From: Psettodes erumei
Taxonomy: Eukaryota > Chordata > Actinopteri > Pleuronectiformes > Psettodidae
Assembly (NCBI GenBank): GCA_016785225.1
Contig: JAFBJZ010000377.1
Span: 2,914,001-2,978,000, forward strand
Direction of reading: 5' to 3'
Length of the DNA: 64,000 nt
In this document: positions 23,417 through 37,581 of the stretch, in pieces
Numbering within the stretch: position 1 is the stretch's first letter
Layout: every line of letters begins with the position of its first letter
Position numbers and translations under genes: made by a program
Notes under the pieces: model-generated
What the model saw: the letters and a program-made list of their open reading frames with translations, nothing else
What the model was told of the DNA's origin: nothing
Databases searched by the model: none

Positions 23417-26400
23417 GCTGAAAATAAACCGTCACGCAAAGGACACACGCTCGTCATTTTAATATGAGCAGCGGAAAGAAAGAAAAAAAGAAGGCGGGAA
23501 AAGATGCAGAATACTCGATGTTACAATCACATCTCTATTCCACTGTGGAATGTGGATGTGAGTATACGCAACACTCCTGAAGTACTCACACTCATCTGTG
23601 TGTGATGTAATGGCGGGGGGGGGCACGGACGGGAGTTTGGCCAATCAAACTATAGCGCTGGTGGGGATATTCTCGGCTGTTATGCGCTGCGGCCACTTGG
23701 GTTTCTCTTCCTTTACGACATTCGCACACACACACAGACACACACCCGAGGTAATGATTGCATGTACACACACAGACACACACGGGCTGCAATTAAAATA
23801 AGCGGCACTGGCCCGCAGCCTGAGGGACTGGTGGGCGAGCTTCGTTGTATTCATGCATTATAATGCTCAGCTATTAGCATCTGCTCAAAAGACACAGCAT
23901 TACGTTTGACTTCCTGGAAATGCGTCGTGTAAAATCTGCAGCTTTCCACGCGTTTGATGGCGCGGACGCGTGGCCATCCATCCGGCACGCGGCAGCACAG
24001 GTAACCGATGACGAATGTACGCCGCCCGAACGAGAACATCTCTCAACACGGCCACGGGGAAGAAGAACCAACACATCAGCAAAGCCTCGGCCGCGAGGGC
24101 AGACTCGCTCGTGTCGACGCACGAGCGCATTCTCCCCAGGCCGAGGAGAATAACTGCACGTTAGGGATGCGCGTGAGGATTTGCAGAGTCGACAGTCGTG
24201 GTGGAATGGTGGCCATTTGAATTTTAAGACATAATTGTCATGAATTTTTATTGCACTTAACAATGAATCTTCTTACAGCTCTGTAATTTGCCCAGTAATG
24301 TCCAGGAAAGTTTCCCAAAGAATGAACTATATATGTCATTTAGTCCCAGTTATGGAGGAAATGAAAGAAAATATTCATTCATCATTCCTTATGAGTGGTA
24401 GCCTGCACACTGGTCCTTTTTGCTTATAATTAAAAACCCTTTTTAGGAACCTTCTCAAAAATAATTCTAAGCAGTGAAACAAATTAAGAGAAGATTTAAC
24501 AGAGACTTAAGACAAGGCGGTTCACTTTCCAGTCACATTAAAAGCAACAAGCAGAGGACGTGGCTAAATGTTTGCAGGACAGTTTCTGCTTCCTTGTGGG
24601 TGATCTCAACGAAATCGCACAAACAGCAAAGTGGGTGCTAGTGGGGGGTGCCCCCACCCCCGTCATCATTTCACCACCCTCCTTGTTCCTCTCCGTCCGG
24701 CTATAATCGCAGCAGCAGGTCCCCCCGGCGTAGCCGCTCTCGTGAGAGCCCTCGCTCACGTTTCCTCATCCGGTTCCACTTGCCTGTGATTGGATGCGGC
24801 AGCGCGGTGCTCCACGCGCTAGCTGTCGGGATCAATCCCAGCGTTTAATGCAGATGCTGAAGACGCAATCAAGTATTTATGTTGGGGCTGTCCAGGGGCA
24901 GGGTTCTCAAAGATATCTGAGACACCTGAGACAGCTTCCCAGGAAACAAAGGCTGACTTATTTTAGAACTAAAGTAGGTAAGTTATCCACTGACCTCCAT
25001 GCTAACTATTCCAAATAAAGGAGGTAACAATCAGTGATAAAAGTGCTGAGACATCAAATGACAGCATCAAGGAGCCACAGAATCTCAGCTCCACTCCAAA
25101 GAGATTTCATGCTGTCTGAATCTTACCAAAATGTCCTCGATACTTCTGAATTCAATAAACGGGGGAGACGTTTTTTTATTGGACTCAACAGCAACTGTAC
25201 ATAAAACACACAGACTCCGGGATTTACACTGGCTCTGACAACTTTGGAGTAATCGCATCTCGCGCAGCGTCTTGTGAGTTCTGAAATCATAAGCATCCAA
25301 ACTTGTCAGTTGGAAGGCCACGCCGCAGGATTTCTTCCCAGAGATGGAACAGAAGCACGATGCACGCTCTGTATTCTGGAACATCTACAGATGCCGGCGC
25401 CACGGATGATAGCGCTCGTCGGTGGGTGGCACTGACGCAGTTGTTGAAGCTCCTCGGATAGATGAGTCAGCGAGGGCCGCTTTCTTATTGGCGGTTTGGG
25501 GTTTGTTTTGAGGCCCGGGGCCGCAGCGCTGAGGAGGAACACTGGAAGTGACACTCAGCAGCAAAATCCATACGGTGACGACTCAGCCTCGCCGGCCCGG
25601 AGGCTGTGTCGGAGCGCCGCACACGTTACGTACGTTCATCCGCTTCGCTGGAGTTCCGAAAGTTTCAGGCCCTCCAGAATTTGCTGTACTTTTTGCTTTA
25701 ACACGATAAATAACTTGTTGGCTTTTGGTGTTCCAGACATAAATTTTGCTCAGACGTTCCTACCGTACCCCCTGCTGCGGTGTTTCTCACGTATATCTTT
25801 ATCATCTGCCTTCGGATCTCCCTGCTGATCTGTCTTCCTGTCAATCTGCTAATAACTTACTACAAGCACATTACAGGTCCATAACTACAGCGTTATTATC
25901 TTTGCAATAGGAGCAAGATATCAAAATAATACCTGCAGGGGCATTCATTATCATGATTACGGGGACAACTGTGAGGCTGTCAGCAGCACGACCTCATACG
26001 TTTCGGCCATGTTTCGTAACCGGCGTGGAAACAGCCGGCAGCAGCTCCAACCCCAACTCTCCTGCCCGTGTCTGCCAGCCTTCCCTGCTCGCCACAGCGC
26101 TTTTTCAAAATGTCACAGCCTCATTTCCAGAGTGCCTGATGAAGCAGGGGATGACGCCTCGTTATGATGGAAGACGCTCCCAACACCTGCCCGGAAACGG
26201 CGACCCCCCCCTTTGCTGTCTTCTTGTTCTCTCCACTGCATTGCATGGTGCTTCACCTCCTCATCGCTGGAGGTAATAATCCACAACACGGTGGCCACCA
26301 AAGAGTTTGCAGCGTCAGCTTCCTGCCGCCCGCTTGCTGTGGACTTTGTTCACGCCAGGCAGCCTGCGCGATCGGCTGAGACTCGTGTTTATCGACGCTG

Positions 26401-29400
26401 ACAGAAGTACGGTCGACTGCCGATCCCATCAACGCAATGGTTGTCCAATGAGAAGAGTTTTTCCACACGTTAGACGACTGGAAGTTGGGGGATATCTAAG
26501 GCACCGATGGACGTCAGGGATTTGAGGATTCGCCTGCAAGCTGCGACCCGACCGACAAATGGAGCACGGTCTGGTACAGCACGCACAAACAGACCACACA
26601 TGACGCAGCTTTCCACCTGACGCAGGAGCGTAGAAGGAAGAGCTGCAGTTTCCCTGCTCGCGGCATGCATTCATGGGACAGTTTGTGGGAAAGGGGTTTT
26701 GCGCAAAAACATGAGAAGAGATGCAAAAAGATGGATGAATTGCTCATTCAAAATGTCTCCACCGTGTAACCCAGGTAGTGTTTGGTTACGCGGGGGAAAC
26801 CTCCAGGAGAAGAATGGCGCGCTGAGAGGATTTATTCTTTTTCCACTGAGTGACCAAGAGGTCATCAGAAGATAGCCTACTTTCATAATTAGCTTCCACA
26901 TCCAATGCTGCATTGAAACTAAGGGGAGTTATTACAAATATTGTCAGATGGGAAAAAACAAACATAAAAGATTTGCAGAAAAACGCCTATATTAATAACT
27001 CATACTGGAGTTGTTTTAAAATTCTTTAACTTTCCACCAAATGAACCTCTAATGTTAAATAAAGAGACGCTGGTGATTTGAGATCACAGGAAACAAAATA
27101 AATGAAATTTCGAGTGAGGGCACTTTACAGCTCTGCGTTGCTGCCGAGTTAGATGTGCGCTGCTGATTAAGTGGTGTTGAGCGTGCTGTGGGCTTTTGCG
27201 GATTAGTGGATTTTTTTTTTTTTTGGCCACGACTTAAAAATATTTTTCCAGCCCACTTCGCTTCTCGAGTGCGAGCACTGACGCAAGCGCTGCAGCATAT
27301 CAATCCTTAGCACATGCTATACATACTATTAATAAGAGTTGTCTGTATCCAAGTACATGTTAGTGCCAGGTGGAAGCTGTGTTTTTGGTTTTCATCCTCC
27401 GCTCGCCTCTCTCAGCTATGATTCATTAAACTGAAAATGGCAAAATCGCTTCAGAAATGTCTATTTCTATACTCTGTTGCTGATTGATGTTGCACAATCA
27501 TGAGTCATCCAACCTAAGCAAAGTGATATGGGCGATATGTGACCTCAGACCGCTGCCTGGATAAACTAGCGCTGCGTTAACGAACGCTCCGTGCCGTGTC
27601 CGTTGCCAAGGAAGCGTTTGCAGCGGAATCCTGATGTGTCCGGTGGCCGCCGCCGTTTCCTCCCGAGGCGTTCTATGAATGCAGAATGACCGCCATTGTT
27701 CACTGTCACTCGGTACCAGATGACAGCCGAGTGTCAGGCGCCTTTGTTGGCCCGTCACCCAGGTCACACCCGTGGCTTTGTTTTGTCTCTCAGCCTCTGT
27801 CCAGGTATCCCCGTCCACTCTCTGGCAGTCCCGAATCCATAGAAGTTTAGTTACATTTGTAACTATTTAGTGTATTAAGATGGACTGAGGTATCCCTGAC
27901 CTGTCATTTATAAATGATGTGGCTGAATCCTTATCCATCATGCAGTCAAGAAAAGGTAATTTGAGTAAAAAATTGCTGAGGGACCCAGCAGAACTGAAGT
28001 CGGTTGTGTGGCCCTCATTTCTTTATACATTATTATGATACATTACAGCTGTCTGAAGTATGGACTTGGTCCCTTTACGCTCCTTCAGATCACTGAAAGC
28101 CAAATAAATCCCCCTGCAGCGGTTTCTAATAGACTTTTAGTCAAGGCACGTTAAGGGAGAATGAAGTCAAAGATTTTTTTCCTCCCCCCAAATTCCAAAG
28201 TCCTTGAAATCTGGAGGCTTATTTCAAAGCCACAATAAAACACAGAGCAACACTTTTGTCTTATATTTACAACGTTGCCTTTTACAAGAGGTGGGCAATG
28301 TTCGGCGCCACTGAAGAGATGCATTCTCTCTCCAAAACATTGTTTGTTTATGCGCTGCCCCTCTGTTTTCTCCAAGACACCCTTGCATGTAATTGACAAG
28401 GCGCTCTGATTTTTATTACTTGTAGGGCTGTAATGGGGCTGGCTGCGGGTGGGCGCTGGCAGAGAGGTGCCTGAGAGGGCTGCCGACGACAGCCAGGGGA
28501 TGGAAATTACCTTTCATAACGGCAACAATCGTGCCGAGATCTCGGGGAGATCATTAATATTCATCGAACACAACGCAGCGCCGGCTGGAGTGGCAAAAAA
28601 AAGAAGGGAGAATAAAAAAAAAGAATACCACAATCATAAATTTACATGAAGTGCATGAGCGCAGGCGGTGGGAGTAGATCCATAATGGGGCTACAAGCCG
28701 CTGTGTTTCCATCGTGAACGCTACAGCTGCAGTACGAATTACTGTTACTGCTCAGTGTTTAGATTAGCGATGCTGCTCCAAAGTGGGAGCACAGAGAACA
28801 AACTCTACTGCAGCTGATGAACTGACAACACATCAGTAGCTCATACAACCCCACCTCAAATAACCCAAACTATCCTTTAAAAGGAAAAGCAAACGATTCA
28901 TAGAAGGAACCGTCAAAACAGAAAATACATGTGCTTCCATTGGGCTTAAATAACAACTGGTACAGGCTCCAGGATCGATCCCTGGGGTGCGCCCATGAAA
29001 GGTCCTTGAGTCCCTGCATGTCCACGAGACAACCTTGAACATGACTTATTGTGCAAAACACAACATTTTACAAAGCATTAAAACTACACAGAGAGCACAC
29101 AAACACGTGTTTCTCTGTAGTTGATTTGTTTTCAGAAATGTTTTCGTGTTCCCCACGTCAGGGCTGCGACAACAATAATAATTTTAATTTTTCATTAAAT
29201 CCACTATTCTGCAGACCTGTTTAACATCTCCAGTGCATCTCAGGTTTCTATGACATCATCTTAATGCCCCATCTGTTATTTTTCCTGCCATGTCCCTTCT
29301 CCACTCTGTCACAGCCCCAACTCTCCCAACTAAAGCAATTACGGCCTCTAATGACAAACGGTGTCACGCTGTACCCGGGAATCTCCTGTTTCAGAGCAGG

Positions 29401-29910
29401 CGTTGAGCCGCGATCATATTATTTCACCTCACAAATCTCCAGAGTCATTTCACATGCGGATGGGATGGCCAGAATTTTCACTTTCATTACACAACTTCCT
29501 TAGCTCAGCAAAACTCCTCAGTCAGCACAGACACATTAGCATTTGGGAAAAAAGAGCAAGAACCCCTGCTTGGCAACGGGTATTTTAGCCATTAATACGC
29601 TACTTCTTTGACAAGGGATGCCTCTGAAAAATGACCAGTCGTCCTCAGCATTTTACGTGTTTGACTGTACTTAATTTGCCACTTCTTTATCATGGCACTG
29701 CTTACTCAAAAACCTGTGGGAATCAGTATGTGGTATGGGACTGGGGACACAGTATTTACTCTGGTTCCTTCACCGCACAGTATTGACTCAGCCTCTCTAC
29801 CCTCTGCAGTTCAGATTGCAGCTGGTAGCCTGAGAGATTCAGCACTTCAAAGTCTTGTCCGCTTAGTTCAGCACTCCAGCACCTGGTATACAGCTCTGCT
29901 GCCTTATCAG

Positions 29911-29941
29911 TGTATGTGTGTGTGTGTGTGTGTGTGCGTGA
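29911..29941 (+). repeat. (TG)n microsatellite
   Basis: About 14 TG units with one A and one C interruption. Confidence 0.9.
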
Positions 29942-31099
29942 GGGATCCCATAGCATGAATCATTCAAACCACTGGTTGCCTCTGCAAATATCTAAAGAGC
30001 CCTTCATTAACACAGCAAGGCCGGGGATTCTAGTCCTACATTGCAGGGCACTGTATTTCATTCTTTTTAATAAATAAGCTGATTTTGCATGTACTGTGCC
30101 CTTATTTTACTTGCGATGTGTTGAATGAGGAGCACCTTAAACCTTTATAAACCCCTTTTTATTATTTCAGTTATGAGTGCTTCTGGCATTACACCTTGAT
30201 TCTGTATTCCAGAAAATGCACCTTAATTGAGATGTATTGTCTTCATCTGTATCTAATGCTGTTTATGCATTATCCAACTGGTCTGTGTTGGCTGTCAGGG
30301 GGCCCATTCTGAAACAGCTCCTTTTGAAAATGGGCTGCACATCTCTTCCAGACGGAGCGGTTTGTGAGCGCTTCTTAAGAAGAAAAGGCCCCGGCCGACT
30401 TTTACGCAGTAATATTCAGTAAAGCGGCTCAGAATATAAATGACTGCTGCAGCCATGAAAAGGCATTATGCTAAGCCTGCTCAAAACCCCTTGAGAAGAG
30501 GATACGAGAATGGGCTGAATGGTGAAAAGACTATTACCAATTATGGTCATGCAGCTGTGGCAAAGAGAGGACCAGGGCGTCACAGTGCCCGCCAGACGGT
30601 ATGGAGACTGACGGAGGCAGAAAAGGTATTAGTTTTTTTTTTTTTAATCTTTCACACATAACTGCGCCTGCAGAAAGGTCAGAGGTCAGCTATAGATAAG
30701 GGGAGAGCCTTCCAAAATCCAAGCATCGATACATGTGGGTAGCATCCAGACATTTCTTCTTCATGGAGCTGTTTACTTAGCTCTCTTTCACTACGTTCAC
30801 CCCCCTTTTCTGTTCGGGGCTGAGGGGGCGGTATACAGCAGGATTCTACAGTTTTCTGCTGTGGTAGAAAACGAGGCGGACGGGATGCCATGTGACTGAA
30901 CCAACACCGTGAAGCTTCAGGCTGGAAAAAAAACAAAACAATAAGCTGAAAGATGCCAAAATGCTCCTTAAAGCTGAGGGGGACCACGAGGTTGGATGAT
31001 TTCCCGTCACAACACGCAACCCTTTTAATGTTACACAAAGACATTTAATCCTTTGTTAACTCAAGGCAATGAACAATTCATTTGACATCCTGCTCTAAT

Positions 31100-32090
31100 G
31101 ATGCATCTTCTCACAAATCTGCAGTTAATCACATTGTCACAAACTATTGGAAACACAATGAATCTTGGACCTTTAGGGCCCGAGACCATCTGGGGCCTCG
31201 TTCACCTGGTTTTACTTTCTGCAGCTGATGAGCCTGCGCGAGACACAGCAGCTCTCAAAAGGACCATTTGCTCAGGATAAATTAGTTCCAATAAAAACTG
31301 ATCCCAGTGAAGTTTGTGGATTACCCAGAGTCACTGGGACAATGACATGGAAATATTTGGCAATTATTGCACTGATTAGTGCAATTAAAGGCCTCGTCGG
31401 CATCGCCGCTCATGTTTCGTAAATCACGCTGTTTACGAGGAACATTAGGCCTGTTCAGTCCCCGTTGTTAATAAACACAACATGGCTACAATAAACAGTT
31501 ATGTGAGAAACGCTTAAAACGGCTTGTAAAATGTCAAATTCAAAGATACTCAAAAAATACGGGCAAATCAGCGATGTCGGGCCAAAAATATCCCGGCGTT
31601 CGCGTTTGAACTCTTTCAAGAGCTGAGGCCGGCTCCCATCAAACACTCGCACGACGTCGTGTTTGTGCGTTTGACATCCACGAGCATCGCCGGCACTTCA
31701 ACAACATCATTACTGAACATTAGAAGCCCATCAGACGAGGGCGTGAGCATGGAACGAAAAGGAAATGTCCGAGCGCGGCAGATGAGTCCGTTTTTTTAAT
31801 GAAGTTTGTCATAAAGTTCCTACAGCCACTTTAGTAAATGGATGGGGGTGGGGGGGGGGTGGCTTTCTGGAAGGCCCGAACGATTAATTGATTTTTCACA
31901 CAAATTCCTCCTTTGCTATTGATTTTGGTGCACTTTAAGTGTAGCGTTCCCGGGAGATATCCCCACCTTCATTTACATGAGCAATTTGGGGTCCGAGCGC
32001 TCGACAATCTGTGCGCATATTTTATCCAGATTAGCAATATTCCCCGAGACGTCGGGGCTAATTTGCTCACTGTACGTGCCCCGGCGGAGA
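31100..32090. promoter_or_regulatory. Candidate conserved non-coding blocks
   Basis: Two unique blocks (31,100-31,420 and 31,870-32,090) have balanced composition, many homeodomain-like cores (AGTTAATC, CGATTAATTG, GATTAGC) and a small perfect hairpin ATTGCACT-GATT-AGTGCAAT at 31,366-31,385. No frame is convincing. They look like vertebrate developmental enhancers, but only alignment could show it. Confidence 0.25.
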
Positions 32091-35000
32091 TGCCTTCTGC
32101 TGCTTCTTCTCATGTGAAAATTTCTGTCTACTGACTCAGAATAAACCCATGCCCCGACGGTGTCTGACTGACTGATGGGAGGAATTTATTTGTGTCCAGT
32201 AAAGAAGAGTCGTAACGTTTCAGTTTCTTTCGGCTTCCTTCCACTGACACGCGCGCATCCTTTGCGTTGGAACCGGAGGGAGCCACCAAGCCTGGCGGGT
32301 TAGCAGAACGACACCCACGGAAACCCAGAGATTGACGGCGGGATCTGAGGAAAACGCCGTCCGGGGAAAACACACCTGCTGCCAAAAGCTGTGAACGTGG
32401 ACCAGAGGGACTTTGTGCTGTGTGAAAACAGAAGGCAGGGAAGAAGTTTGCCCACTCGGCTGTCATAAATCTTCACCAGCAGCGCCAACGCCGGCTGACT
32501 CATAATTTGCTTTGGGGCCGTCCTGTCCCTGCAAAACAAAATCTATACGCTCATACTATACGGGGGCGTCTGCGGGTTTGTGTTGATGTGCATTTGTGCG
32601 CTTTTCTCCATTCGCCGGTCTTTCAGGCCACTCAGATGTGGTTTGCTCCACCGACCGCTGCGGATCTCGTACGGGATTATTTGATCACGGCACTGTCACC
32701 GAGACAATGAGGCCCCGCATCTGTGAAAAGTTGACCGGGAGCCACGTTCATCTCATCCTGTAAACTAACCAGTGTTTCAAGAAAACTTCACTTACCGTCT
32801 TATTTCTTTCTATTGGAAATGACAAGATTATATTCACATTCACTCATTCGTTGAAAGAGTCACTGTAATTTATTTACATTAAGACTAAGCCATTGCCCTT
32901 TTTAACCTTTCGCTGGTGACGCTTTAAAATTCAGATATTATTGTGATGCTTCAGTGGACTTAATAACATTTTAGAAGTTTTAGCAAGACATTACATTATC
33001 ATTACTCTAATTAATGTAATTGACAATTAACAATGTGCCAGGATTCATATGCAAGTGGCCAACTGCTAAAAAAAGGTCAGCTTCGTATTGTTTTGCTGCG
33101 CTACTGTTCCCTTAGTGATGCTGTGAGGAGAAAACTGAATGATTGCTGCATCAATTATAATTGAATAAAGTAATGTAAATGTAAATTGTGCATGGCCCTG
33201 AGGAGAAGTTAGTAATTAGTTTTACACACATGGAAAAGTAATGAGGTTTGGACGGCGCGGTTGGGAGATGGAGAAATAAAACATGGACTCAGTGGGAGCG
33301 CCGCAGCGGGGCTGCAGGTCAAGAGGTGGAGCGGTTCCTCCTGTCTCGAGAGGAGATGCCTCGGGGAGAGCAGATATTATGCCCAGAGATGGCAATCATT
33401 ATTTACACGAGCCAAACCCCTCCATGTCCAACGACTGCGTCAGATACAACGACCGGCTACATGTGATGGAGACGTATGACCCCATTGCGAGAGTCTGCCT
33501 CGTTTCTTAGATCTCACGATGGCAGAATTATAAATCGTCAACTTCTTCACACGAATAAATAAATGTCTGTTCTCCGGCTCTGCATCCATCGCTCATAAGT
33601 CGCTTTGGAAAGCATCTGAGTAAATGTAATGTGATTATGCCAAACAGCCGCTTCACTAAAGAAAGCTACGAGATCACAAATCTCCATTCCCTTCCACGAG
33701 TTTCTTGAAACAGCGTCACCGATCCGCAGCAGCGAAACATCGCAGTGGGCCGAGGTGGGTATACTGCGCCCGATCCACAGCTTCAGTCTAAATTAGCCCC
33801 CATCCATCTTTGCTATCACCCCCTCGGTGAATACTGCCTCAAAGAGCAGAGATAACAACCTCTAAGTGCAAAATCCCACACAGATCACAAATACGGCCAC
33901 AGTGCAAATTTGTAAATTGTTTGTGCCTCCACTGCGCATCCCTACAACAGCTGCAGGAATAAATTAACTGTCAGCCATCCAAGATGAATGGCTTCTGTTT
34001 CCCAGGTGGGGCGTGGGATCCATGGCAACAGCTCTACCACCTTTCAAAATGCTGTTGTGTTTTGTGTTTTTCGGGTACGATTTGCTCATTTGGGCTCGGT
34101 CTCACCGCCGTTACACTCTAATTAAGCTTCACCGAAATAAAACGAAGCGCGCCTCCATCCAGCCATACTGCTGCCAGAGCGCCTGTCGATTTGCTCTGCC
34201 TCCGATTGATCCGAGCGCAACTGCAACATAAACCAGTGGAAACGGAGAGAAAACACTGTTGTCGAACAAAAACAACTTCTGATGAGTAAAGTTCAGAATG
34301 GATGGAACCGCTGTTACCATTAACTCCAGGTTAACACTGTGCTCATCACGTGGTAATTAGACGCTTAAACTGATAATGTCAAATAGCGCTGTGTGTGCAT
34401 CCGCTTACGGGAGTGAATGCTAAACGATATGAATGATGACTACACCGGATCGGTTCCACGGTCCAAACTCGCTAAAGTTCATTTAGTTTCAAAGGCATGA
34501 TAAGAAACATCCTCCAGTCCTCTCATGCTCGCTCGCCCTTTTCCACGAACATGCTCGGCCGCTGCTGATCCCAGCACTCATACAGACCGGCTGCCCTCCG
34601 CCCTGCCCGAACCGACGCACAATACTATTCCTTCAGGAGCGAGAAAGTGGTCTTGGTCTTCTCAGTTCCATTTCCAATCTTACCCCGAGCATAATGAACT
34701 GAGAGTGCAAATCTTTTCACAGTTGTAGGGGTGGTAAAAAAAGGTCAGCTCAGCCACATCTGCTGCACAATATTTCCAGTGCATCGCGTCAAATGAACGG
34801 ACCCTCCAAACAGACTCTCGCTGCCGTCTTCTGGTGTTATATTTTGGGCTTCATACACTTTCTGAAGTGGCCGTAACTTCACGCATCAGTTCAGGGGAAG
34901 TTTCGAGGCCGAGTTAGATAGAAATGCAAGATGCCGAGCAAACTGGTCATGACAAAAACCACGTCATCTGTGTAGGGACATAGAAATGACAATGACATGA

Positions 35001-37581
35001 GGTCCATGGTTTCTTTTCACCAGCTTTCGAGTGGCACTTCAAACTTACCCATGCGACGGACACATGAGTCAATTGGTTTGTTCTGGTGGTAAAATTCAAT
35101 ACACTATCTTCTTCTTATTACAGGAATAGCTCACATGAACTAGGGATTATTGTTTTATGCTCAGGAATTTCCAAAACAGAAACCTCTGCAGCAAAAAAAA
35201 ACACCCCCTCCAAAATTGTCTCTTCTCTGATCATCAACTTTTCCATCAAGTGTACCCCTGAGATTTTCCGTTAAGTGGAGAAGCTTGTTTGCCCCGACTT
35301 CTGGCCGAAGATTAGAACCTGGAGATTCAGGGCGATTGCGTTTCTTTGGGGTGAGCTACGAGCTGACTGACAATCGTCCGCGGGCCCGGAGGGACAGATG
35401 GAAGCGATTGAAGGCGAGCGCGGCAGCGGGAGGGGGGACGGATCGATCGGCTGGTCAGCCCTCACGAGCAGATCAAGAGGTGACCTCCGAATGCACAGCA
35501 AGAATACCCTCGGCAGCAAGCTATGGACAGGGTTGAGAGAGCGAAGGGAACTTGGAGCAGGAAAGAGCTGACAAAGACCTCCAGGCACCGCAATCAGTCT
35601 TCAGGTCCTTCCAAGGGTACCAGATTTAGAGTTTACGCTTTCCCCCCTGATTGATGTGCCCCTACAACCTGAAAAGGAGATGAGCAGCATAATATATGAA
35701 ATGTTAATTAAATCTATCAGACCCATTAATTTAAGAGCTGTGGCTGTACTCCGTTGTACGATACCAGCCACTTACTCCACATACTGAAGGTCCTGATTGT
35801 TGAGCTGAAAGTGCTGATGTGGTATTATAAATCAAAGTCTGTGCGGGAGATTCTTAAACTGATGTAAGGCCATGAGCTGCTGATCCTTTCTCCTGGGAAG
35901 AGGCAGCGCTCCCATTGGTCCCCGCTGAGTCGCACGCGTCCACTTGCGGCCGTGCAGCGGCGTCAAAGTGAAATGCGTCTTTGGCTGAACGCGCGCGCCA
36001 GCTGCAGATGAAGCAGATTAGATACAGCTGATCCGATCTGCCGGCAGTGATGTGTGTTATTTTAACCAGCGACGGGCTGGTCGAGCCCGCGAAGCTGCGA
36101 TCTGTGGGGCCAGCGGAAAGATGACAGGTTCGGTAACAGCCTAACAAATCAGGCTTTTCTCTCTCATCGTCGCAGCTGTTTGAAAACGTGACGACTGCTC
36201 CTGCCGTTTCCATGTCGCCCGTCTACCTCGCGCTCAGTGAAAGGTTTGGCTCACACCTCCAGGAGACGGAGGTCCACGGCGAGCTGCCGCCCCTCTCTCT
36301 CCCCTGGCAACTTATTTATCTGGCAGCGCACAAGCTCATCAGTAAAACGTGGACGTCCCGGAAACACAGCCTCGGCCTGAAGCCAGGCTGCTAAAGGTTT
36401 AGAGCTGGGTGACCAGCGCTCCGGCGCTCTGCAGCTTCGCCGTGTCAGCTGAGTGACAGCTGAGGAACGCACCTCAGGGTTTACCCCAGCCAATCCCTAT
36501 CTCCGAGGCCGCTGACACCGTGCGCATTGCCATGCATGGCGGCATAACTTCATTAAAGTTTCACCGTGTCTTGGAGCAAGCTTGACGGGAGCTCTAAGCC
36601 GCCGGCCTGCGAGCCACCGCTGAGTGAAAGTAAAAACGCGCCTCTTTCTCAGGCTCTCTCCATCCCTTGCTCCTCATCCCTCCTTCCTCTTTGGTCGAGC
36701 CGAGCGCTCGTTAAATAACACGAAGGCCCCCTGAGATCTGCCTGTAAGTCTGCTGTGGAGTCTACAGGCCAGAAGACTCACTTACTCGCTGAGCTGTCTC
36801 TTCTGCTACATGAGTACGCGGGGACGCTAATACGAGGACCACCTGAGCAGCAGAATTATCTTTATGCTGCGAAGTGAGACAAAGTGTGTGCCAGAGCAGG
36901 AAATCCCTTTTTTTGTCTTCAGACGTTCAGCTGTGAGGATGTGCATAAGAGAAGAGCATCATCCAGCGGGACTTTCACTGCATTAATCGCCGCCGCAGCT
37001 TTTTCCTGGAGCAGCGCAGCGGTGGGTGTGTACGCACCAGACCGATCTGTCGATGGACTTTAAAGGATCCCTCTCTAAATGCAATCTGGGATCAATTGGA
37101 CTTACTTGCGGCTGGATTCGTAGCTCAGGGTTCATATAGCTGCTCGCCCTCCGCGCGCGCTAGCTGTGAGCGGGGGTTTTGTTTTGGCGAGTGGATCTGC
37201 TCTGAGCCGACAGCTGCGACCAAAAACGAGGGCTGGGATTTGAGCTCTGATAGATCCACAGCGGGATTCAGTGTGAAGCTATTGTTTTTCAACTTTAATT
37301 TGTTATTTTTCCTTCAGTTATCTGTCACAAAGGTTCTCACACAAGATGCGCAGCATGTGGGCTCCACCTCTCCCAGACATCTGTTGGCCGTCACAGAAAA
37401 TTACGGTGGAGCCTTGCGGAGGTTAAAGAAACCATTCGGTATCTCAGTCATTTTGGCTCAAAAGCCCAAAGTGACCGCGGTTGTGATGGAGATGGGACAC
37501 AACTATCGCTGCTGGCATTTCTGAAATAGCTGTAATAACAGCTAAACGCTTTCAGATAAATGGTTGCCGTTGCTCTTTCTT
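32091..37581. other. Gene-free sequence
   Basis: Unique sequence apart from the candidate element at 33,780. GC-richer stretches occur at 35,370-35,470 and 35,880-36,620. A 142-codon frame at 37,096-37,524 has no recognisable content. Coding exons cannot be excluded but none is supported. Confidence 0.35.
33780..33970. promoter_or_regulatory. Candidate conserved non-coding element
   Basis: Unique sequence with GATAACAA, AAATTGTTTGTGCC (forkhead-like) and GTGCAAATTTGTAAATTG cores, without repeats or coding potential. Weak, composition-based call. Confidence 0.2.

Larger units (their letters stand above)
21752..31099. other. Gene-free sequence
   Basis: About 9.3 kb of mostly unique sequence with (TG)n at 23,385 and 29,911 and CA-rich runs at 23,727-23,782. 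Many short frames, none convincing. I recognise no transposon, RNA gene or clear exon. Confidence 0.35.

Noticed and set aside
31366..31385. ATTGCACT-GATT-AGTGCAAT hairpin as a microRNA
   Set aside because: The stem is only 8 bp and does not extend. Far too short for a precursor despite the miR-25/92-like ATTGCAC core.
33248..33510. Three overlapping plus-strand frames of 72-75 codons
   Set aside because: Mutually overlapping in three frames, with no conserved motif and no splice support.
36161..36250. Possible small coding exon after TTTTCTCTCTCATCGTCGCAG
   Set aside because: The acceptor is good but the only nearby donor (GTTTGG) is poor and the translation is unremarkable.
37096..37524. 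142-codon plus-strand open frame
   Set aside because: No recognisable motif or codon bias. The run of Phe/Leu comes from a T-rich tract that looks like an acceptor-like pyrimidine run.
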